Assembly: GCA_024275615.1 (NCBI GenBank) | Contig: JAJRYU010000388.1 | Span: 1-37,906 of the forward strand | From: Planctomycetota bacterium | Lineage (GTDB): Bacteria > Planctomycetota > GCA-002687715 > DRQF01 | Direction: 5' to 3' | DNA length: 37,906 nucleotides | Part shown: positions 33,112 to 37,906 of the stretch, piece after piece | Layout: each line of letters starts with the position of its first letter | Position numbering within the stretch: position 1 is the stretch's first letter | Program-made: the position numbers and the translations under genes | The notes under the pieces: model-generated | What the model was told of the DNA's origin: nothing | Database searches by the model: none | What the model saw: the letters and a program-made list of their open reading frames with translations, nothing else

Positions 33112-33288
33112 TGATGCGGTCCGGGGTAGTACCTTGGATTGGGCACGCTGGAGACCACCATGCGCTGAACGATTGTGGAATTCCCCAATCAAGATGGCTC
33201 AACAATGGAGACCCCTGGTCTCTTGAGCCAGAAGCGCTGGCCTCGTTGCAGCCGCACCGCATCAAAAGTGGGTTTACCCACTTTTTTT
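33112..33288 (+). ncRNA. Multibranched leader RNA with terminator upstream of nusA
   Basis: A long-range closing stem pairs 33112-33120 with 33256-33264 (9 bp, perfect). Inside are a stem of 33133-33143 with 33184-33193 (10 pairs, one bulged G) and a 13-bp helix in two parts: 33196-33202 with 33223-33229, then 33208-33213 with 33217-33222 around a CCT loop, with a 5-base bulge. A further GCCAG/CTGGC hairpin (227-231 with 237-241, +33000) competes with the helix end. The closing stem is followed at once by a perfect intrinsic terminator. This is the layout of a riboswitch-like attenuator or small RNA. I do not recognise the family. Confidence 0.45.
33265..33288 (+). terminator. Intrinsic terminator in the nusA leader
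   Basis: AAAGTGGG (33265-33272), loop TTTA, CCCACTTT (33277-33284), then four more T. It is a perfect 8-bp stem, 70 bases before the nusA start. Since no gene precedes it on this strand, it must end either a small RNA or prematurely terminated nusA-operon transcripts. A 7-bp hairpin, GCTGCTT/AAGCGGC, follows at 33294-33310. Confidence 0.85.
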
Positions 33289-33358
33289 CGTTGGCTGCTT
33301 TGTAAGCGGCGCGTCGTTCCACATAGGTTCGACAGTTTTTGGGTGGAGATCCGCAGAC

Positions 33359-34690
33359 ATGAGCGGTGGACCTGAAGTGGTCAAACTCGTCAATGCCATG
33401 GCCAAGGAAAAAGGCATTGAGTCCAGCATTGTCTTCGAGAGCCTCGAGATCGCCATGATGGCGGCGGCGCGCAAGCGCTACGAGGACGCCGAAGAAATTG
33501 AAATCACCGTCGATCGACTCGACGGGGAATTCAGTGGCTTTGTGGACGAAGACGAAATCGAAGAAGGGGTTCTGGAGTCGCTCGGCCGCATCGCCGCCCA
33601 GACCTTCAAACAGGTCATGATCCAAAGGCTCAGAGAAGCCGAACAGGACGTGGTCTTTAACGAATTCGAAGGCAGAATTGGGGAATTGGTCGTTGGCACG
33701 ATCCAACGTTTCGAGGGTGACAATGTCATCATCGATATCAACAACTCGGAAGCCATCATGCCCAGGCACGAGCGCGTCCGTACTGAGACGTACCATGTCG
33801 GAGACCGTGTTCGCTGCGTGATCTTTGATGTCCGAAGAGTTGGGCATCGCGTCCGCATCGTCTTGTCACGGACTCACCCAGATCTCATTCGCCGACTCTT
33901 TGAGCTGGAAATTCCAGAAATCGCGGACCACGTCATTGAGATCAAGGGCTTGGCTCGCGAAGCTGGCTTCCGCACCAAGCTGGCCGTCGTTTCTTATGAC
34001 TCCAAGGTCGACTGCGTGGGCGCCTGCGTCGGCATTCGGGGCTCAAGAATTCGCAATATCATTGACGAATTGAACGGTGAGAAAATCGACATCATTCGTT
34101 GGAGCGAGTCTCCCGAAGTCCTCATCATGAATTCACTTAAACCGGCAGAGATTCAGTCCATCACCATGGATGACGAAACCGGTGAGGCCATCGTGCAAGT
34201 TGCAGAAGATCAACTTTCTCTGGCCATCGGCAAGCGCGGACAAAATGTACGCTTGGCGGCACGGCTGACCAATTGGGACGTCAACATCCAGGGTGAAGGT
34301 GTCAACAAGCTTTCCGGTGGCGGTGGCGGTGCCGGTCTCAACGAAGCTGAGCAACGGATTTTGGAACACATGAAGACTGGAGCGGAATTGGACGAGCCGC
34401 CAACGACGGCACCAGCCAAGCCCATGGCAGTTGAAGACTCTGCAAAAGCAGAAAGTGATCCTCTTCTGGCAATGGCACGAGAACAAATGGCCCTCGACGA
34501 GGAGGCCTCTGAGACTTCAGAAACCCAAGAAACGGCTCCGGTTGAGCCACAAGCGGATTCGGACGACAGCGAAGAAGATCCGCTCTTGGCCATGGCAAAA
34601 GAGGCCGCCGCACGCGGTGACCTCGATGATGTCGGAACATCTTCGGAAGATAGTGACGACGACGACGATAGTAGCGAGCAAAAGTCTTAG
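33359..34690 (+). CDS. nusA: Transcription termination/antitermination factor NusA
   Basis: It binds RNA polymerase and nascent RNA, modulating pausing, termination and antitermination. The 443-residue protein has the N-terminal polymerase-binding domain (about 1-103, 'LEIAMMAAARKRY'), an S1 domain (about 104-175), KH1 ('GACVGIRGSRIRNI') and KH2 ('LSLAIGKRGQNVRLAARL'). After the KH domains it lacks the long E. coli acidic-repeat domains and ends in an acidic, Gly-, Ser- and Asp-rich tail. The tail carries two copies of D-P-L-L-A-M-A at 367-373 and 407-413. ATG 33359 has GGAG 10 bases upstream. First gene of the operon; no rimP precedes it. Confidence 0.96.
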   Translation: MSGGPEVVKLVNAMAKEKGIESSIVFESLEIAMMAAARKRYEDAEEIEITVDRLDGEFSGFVDEDEIEEGVLESLGRIAAQTFKQVMIQRLREAEQDVVFNEFEGRIGELVVGTIQRFEGDNVIIDINNSEAIMPRHERVRTETYHVGDRVRCVIFDVRRVGHRVRIVLSRTHPDLIRRLFELEIPEIADHVIEIKGLAREAGFRTKLAVVSYDSKVDCVGACVGIRGSRIRNIIDELNGEKIDIIRWSESPEVLIMNSLKPAEIQSITMDDETGEAIVQVAEDQLSLAIGKRGQNVRLAARLTNWDVNIQGEGVNKLSGGGGGAGLNEAEQRILEHMKTGAELDEPPTTAPAKPMAVEDSAKAESDPLLAMAREQMALDEEASETSETQETAPVEPQADSDDSEEDPLLAMAKEAAARGDLDDVGTSSEDSDDDDDSSEQKS

Positions 34691-34703
34691 GACTTCGCTG
34701 CCG

Positions 34704-34729
34704 GGGGTTGAGGATGTTCTCGACTCCCG
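34704..34729 (+). other. Intercistronic hairpin between nusA and infB
   Basis: GGGGGTTGAG and CTCGACTCCC pair over 10 positions (two G-U) around a GATGTT loop, shortly after the nusA stop. There is no U tract, so it is more likely an RNA-processing or stability element than a terminator. Confidence 0.35.
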
Positions 34730-34776
34730 TGAGTAACAGACGACGACAGAGATGAGCGAAACCAAGAGTTCAAGGC

Positions 34777-37473
34777 ATGCCGATTCGAGTATACAAACTG
34801 GCAAAAGAACTGCGTGTCACTTCGAAGGACATCATGGGCGAAGCCCTGAACCATGGCATCGAAGTACAGAATCATATGGGTTCTTTGACTGAGGCTCAGG
34901 CCAACGTCATTCGTGCTTTCCTTTACGTGCCACCTCCACCCGAAGAAAAGAAACCAGCACCAAAGAAAAAGCCGGCCAAGAAAAAAGCCATCAAGAAGAA
35001 GGCCAAAGCCGACGAAGAGGTCACCTCACCTGAAAAGGAAACCGAAGCGGCCGAAGTCGAGATGATCGAACTGAAGCCCGTCACACCTCCTGGTGCGCGC
35101 TACACTGCACCGGAGCCTGAGGTTGTCGCTGAAGCCGAAGTCGAAGCTGAAGTGGATATAGCTGCAGAGGAAGAAACTCAAGAAGAGTCAACGCCGGAGC
35201 TTCAGGTTTCCATGGGTAACATCGGTTCGGCAATCGTAAACCCGCGAGCCGCCGAGCCAACGATTGCAGCGCCAGAAGAAGCCGGCGAGGAAACCGACGA
35301 AACTGTCGTTCGTGAAATCAAGGTAGCACCGGGCACAGCCAAGGTCCTAACCTCGAAGACTTTGTCGCACATCGACGAAAGCAAACCAACAAAAGAATTG
35401 CCTAAACGGCGTCAAGCAACAATTCTTGGTCGCCGGGAGTTGCCCAAAGCAAAGACCGATTCAGGGCCGAAGAGCCGGGATCGCAACGCACCTGCTGCAG
35501 CACCCTCCGAAGCGGAAGGTCTCACCCAAACAAAATCAGTCGGCTCAAAGCGAACATTCGTTCGTTCACCTCACCGTGGCGGTCGAGGCGGAGGACGAGG
35601 CGGTGGCTACGGTAGTCCCGGCGGTGCATTTGGAAATCGTGGTGGTGGCGGCGGTCGCCGTGGCCAATTCCAACGCCCACAAAAGAAATCGTCGAAACCA
35701 GTCGAACGCCCAGAGAGCATCGAGATTCAGTTGCCAATCACCGTCAAGGATTTGTCCTCGGCTATGGCTCTGAAATCTGCTTTGATCATCGAGCAGCTCA
35801 TCAAGAACCACGGCATCTTGCCCAGCATTAACACGATGCTAGACAAAGAAACTGTTGAGCTGATCGGCATCGAATTTGACTGCGAGATCAAAGTCACCGA
35901 AAAGGACTTGGAACAAGAGTTCACGCAGGATGAAGTTGAAGTTTGGGAAGGTGAAGAGAGCGATCTCATCAACCGTGCCCCCATCGTCACTTTCTTGGGA
36001 CATGTTGACCACGGCAAGACTTCTCTGGTCGACTTCATTCGGACAACCAGGGTTGCGGAAAAGGAACACGGCGGCATCACTCAACATGTGGGTGCTTATC
36101 GTGTCGAAAAGGATTCGGGAGCCTTGGTCTTTCTCGATACTCCTGGGCACAAAGCTTTCACTGAAATGCGAGCTCGTGGGGCCCAGGTGACCGATGTGGT
36201 TGTTCTTGTGGTCGCAGCCGACGACGGTGTTATGCCGCAAACGGAAGAAGCCATTAGCCACGCCAAGGCTGCGGACACAGCAATTGTTGTGGCAATCAAC
36301 AAGTGTGACAAGCCGGATGCCAACGTCGCCCAAGTAAAACAGCAACTTTCCGGACTCGGTTTGCAGCCGGAAGACTGGGGTGGAGCCACGGTTTGTGTCG
36401 AAGTATCCGCCCTCACAGGCCAAGGCATTGACGACCTACTTGAGTCGATCAGCTTGGTTGCTGAGATTCTCGAGCTCAAAGCAAATCCAAAACGGCCAGG
36501 AATCGCAACTGTCATCGAATCCCTGCAGAAAAAGGGCGAAGGCAACGTCGCGCGGGTTCTGGTCACGGACGGGACATTGAAACGCGGCGACAGCTTCTTG
36601 TGCGGTCATGTTTTCGGCAAGATCAAGTCACTGCGTTTGCCTGATGGTAAAACTGCGAAAGAAGTTGGTCCAGCATGGCCAGCTGAAATCAGTGGCCTGG
36701 CTGAACTTCCAGCTGCCGGTGATCGTTTCTTCGTTGTCAAGGATTTGGCGAAGGCCAAGTCGCTGGCGGACGAACGTCAAGAACGCCTGCGCGAAGATCG
36801 TCTGGCCGCACGCCAGAACACCAACCTTGAGAATCTTCTCAAGAAAGCCAATACCGATCAGTTCAATTTGATCCTGAAGACTGACACGGTCGGCTCACTG
36901 GAAGTTCTCAAGAAAGAGATCATTGCCCTGACCCATGAGGAAGTCGAACCAAAAATCATCCACGCAGCCGTTGGCGGTATCACTGATACGGATGTGACCT
37001 TGGCTGATGCCTCGGACGCCGTCATTATGAGCTTCTGCGTGACCGACAGCGCAACGGCACGCCGCTTGGCAGATGAACGCGGCGTCGAGATTCGGCACTA
37101 CAATGTCCTCTACAATCTGCTGGATGACATCAAAGAAGCCATGGAAGGCAAACTTGCTCCAGAACTAAAAGAGACCATCACAGGTCACATCGAAGTTCTC
37201 AAGACCTTCAAGATCTCCCGTGTCGGCACCATCGCTGGCTGTACGATCTTGGACGGTCTCATCAGGAGTACTGCAATGATCCGAGTCACCCGTGATGGCA
37301 TCCTGATCCACGAGGGCAAGCTGGCCTCACTGCGTTACATCAAAGATGATGTCAAAGAAATCAAAGAAGGTTCCGAATGCGGCATCAGGCTGCAGAACTA
37401 TGATGACGTCAAGGTTGGCGACATTTTTGAGCCATACGAAATTGAGAAGATCAAACGTAGTCTCGACGACTAA
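34777..37473 (+). CDS. infB: Translation initiation factor IF-2
   Basis: A GTPase that brings initiator tRNA to the ribosome. The 898 residues begin with the IF2N motif ('RVYKLAKELRVTSKDI'), then a lysine/proline/alanine tail (about 52-85), an acidic region, and an unusual Arg-Gly-rich stretch (about 265-300, RGG-like). A second IF2N-like segment ('ITVKDLSSAMALKSALII') precedes the G domain. Its motifs are G1 'GHVDHGKTS' (408-416), 'DTPGHKAF', 'NKCD' and 'SALTG'. Domains II-IV follow to the end. ATG 34777 fits the family N-terminus; the ribosome site is weak. Confidence 0.97.
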   Translation: MPIRVYKLAKELRVTSKDIMGEALNHGIEVQNHMGSLTEAQANVIRAFLYVPPPPEEKKPAPKKKPAKKKAIKKKAKADEEVTSPEKETEAAEVEMIELKPVTPPGARYTAPEPEVVAEAEVEAEVDIAAEEETQEESTPELQVSMGNIGSAIVNPRAAEPTIAAPEEAGEETDETVVREIKVAPGTAKVLTSKTLSHIDESKPTKELPKRRQATILGRRELPKAKTDSGPKSRDRNAPAAAPSEAEGLTQTKSVGSKRTFVRSPHRGGRGGGRGGGYGSPGGAFGNRGGGGGRRGQFQRPQKKSSKPVERPESIEIQLPITVKDLSSAMALKSALIIEQLIKNHGILPSINTMLDKETVELIGIEFDCEIKVTEKDLEQEFTQDEVEVWEGEESDLINRAPIVTFLGHVDHGKTSLVDFIRTTRVAEKEHGGITQHVGAYRVEKDSGALVFLDTPGHKAFTEMRARGAQVTDVVVLVVAADDGVMPQTEEAISHAKAADTAIVVAINKCDKPDANVAQVKQQLSGLGLQPEDWGGATVCVEVSALTGQGIDDLLESISLVAEILELKANPKRPGIATVIESLQKKGEGNVARVLVTDGTLKRGDSFLCGHVFGKIKSLRLPDGKTAKEVGPAWPAEISGLAELPAAGDRFFVVKDLAKAKSLADERQERLREDRLAARQNTNLENLLKKANTDQFNLILKTDTVGSLEVLKKEIIALTHEEVEPKIIHAAVGGITDTDVTLADASDAVIMSFCVTDSATARRLADERGVEIRHYNVLYNLLDDIKEAMEGKLAPELKETITGHIEVLKTFKISRVGTIAGCTILDGLIRSTAMIRVTRDGILIHEGKLASLRYIKDDVKEIKEGSECGIRLQNYDDVKVGDIFEPYEIEKIKRSLDD

Positions 37474-37483
37474 GAAGTGAAAC

Positions 37484-37511
37484 CGCCGCGCTCATGTAGA
37501 TGGGCGCGGCG
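37484..37511 (+). other. Strong GC-rich hairpin between infB and the DUF503 gene
   Basis: CGCCGCGC (37484-37491) pairs perfectly with GCGCGGCG (37504-37511). Two more inner pairs, one G-U, leave an 8-base loop. No U tract follows. It sits 10 bases after the infB stop and would bury an ATG at 37500, supporting the ATG at 37527 as the true start of the next gene. Confidence 0.55.
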
Positions 37512-37526
37512 AACTCCTCCAATCCC

Positions 37527-37808
37527 ATGTTGATTGCCGCGATCCAGATCGAGCTTTCAATTCCTTGGGCGATGAGCCTCAAGGATAAGCGTCATGTTGT
37601 TAAGGGACTCAAAGAAAAGATTCGTCACCGTTTTCACTGTTCCACAGCAGAAGTAGCAGACAATGAACTCTGGCGAAGCGCCGTCATCGGCATTGCGGTT
37701 GTTGGCAACGACGCCAAGTTCTTGCAAAGCGTGGCACAGAAAATCATAAACTTCGCTGAGGAGTACCCCGATGCCAATGTCGAGGACTTCAGCATCGAGA
37801 TAATCTGA
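37527..37808 (+). CDS. DUF503 (YlxP-like) small protein
   Basis: A 93-residue protein of the DUF503 family, recognised by the N-terminal 'IELSIPWAMSLKDKRHVVKGL' pattern, 'KEKIRHRF...AEVADNELW' and the C-terminal 'FSIEII'. Members sit between infB and rbfA in many bacteria and are thought to help ribosome or initiation processes; the exact role is not established. ATG 37527 is preferred to 37500 because family members start about ten residues before S-L-K-D-K-R and 37500 lies inside the hairpin. It is followed after 7 bases by rbfA. Confidence 0.88.
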   Translation: MLIAAIQIELSIPWAMSLKDKRHVVKGLKEKIRHRFHCSTAEVADNELWRSAVIGIAVVGNDAKFLQSVAQKIINFAEEYPDANVEDFSIEII

Positions 37809-37815
37809 GAAGAAC

Positions 37816-37906
37816 ATGGGTTACAAGATCGAACGCCTGCAACAGGTCATCAAGTTCAAAGTTTGCCAAGTCATCCAGCGTGACCTGTCCGACCCGCGCA
37901 TCGGTA
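37816..37906 (+). CDS. rbfA: Ribosome-binding factor A, 5' part only
   Basis: The first 30 codons run to the window edge. 'KIERLQQVIKFKVCQVIQRDLSDPRIG' matches the RbfA N-terminus, ending in the hallmark D-P-R-I-G. RbfA is a KH-fold protein that matures the 16S 5' end of the small subunit. GAGAAG lies just upstream of ATG 37816. Operon position after infB and the DUF503 gene agrees with this. The frame was too short to be listed as a full ORF but is clear from sequence and context. Confidence 0.88.
   Translation, partial: MGYKIERLQQVIKFKVCQVIQRDLSDPRIG

Noticed and set aside
32849..33358. tRNA or other housekeeping RNA gene upstream of nusA, as in E. coli metY
   Set aside because: No acceptor stem with T-arm and CCA, and no tmRNA, RNase P or SRP RNA signature could be found by eye.
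33014..33847. 277-codon minus-strand open frame running through the nusA leader and 5' part
   Set aside because: Most of it mirrors the nusA coding sequence; the remainder crosses the structured leader with no family-like sequence.
35839..36423. 194-codon minus-strand frame opposite infB
   Set aside because: Shadow of the strongly conserved IF-2 GTPase domain.

Overview
The window looks like chromosomal DNA of a Gram-negative-type environmental bacterium, most likely a planctomycete or close relative. This is inferred from the kinds of protein present, not from a marker gene. Supporting points are large one-membrane-pass proteins with carboxypeptidase-regulatory-like domains, a secreted FG-GAP repeat protein and a secreted beta-helix protein whose C-terminal beta domains resemble types I associate with planctomycetes, and an NtrC-type regulator. 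No rRNA, tRNA, CRISPR, prophage, transposase or integrase was seen.

Layout. 1-4134: the 3' end of a LEA14/WHy-type gene, a secreted jelly-roll-like protein on the minus strand, and a large regulatory-like-domain protein on the plus strand. 4180-4360: a palindromic REP/BIME-like repeat between convergent genes, with a diverged relative at 816-832. 4423-15006: a cell-envelope glycan block with a lipid/glycan ABC exporter, two SAM methyltransferases, a DUF2254-like membrane protein, a secreted FG-GAP protein, two GT4 glycosyltransferases and a Wzx-like flippase. 15136-18392: the histidine-degradation pair hutH-hutU, closed by a strong intrinsic terminator. 18635-26505: mostly unlinked housekeeping and exported genes: a membrane-anchored trypsin-like protease, a SpoU RNA methyltransferase with a GNAT acetyltransferase, a Tat-exported Fe/Mn superoxide dismutase homologue, an NlpC/P60-like protein, a beta-helix protein and a second regulatory-like-domain protein. 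26699-27703: an RluA-type pseudouridine synthase.

27725-32813 is a compact minus-strand run with almost no gaps: sensor kinase, sigma54-type response regulator, thiS, thiG, a CPBP membrane protease and a gamma-carbonic-anhydrase-like protein. It joins a two-component system to thiazole synthesis. 33359-37906 is the translation/transcription operon nusA-infB-ylxP-like-rbfA, cut off inside rbfA. rimP, which usually precedes nusA, is absent from its expected place.

The most unusual part is the 545-base gap before nusA. It has no credible ORF but holds two consecutive highly structured segments, each ending in an intrinsic terminator. The second has a 9-bp closing stem, internal helices including a 13-bp bulged helix, and an immediately adjacent perfect terminator, 70 bases before the nusA start. 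This is the architecture of an attenuating leader, riboswitch-like element or small RNA. I did not recognise it as a known family.
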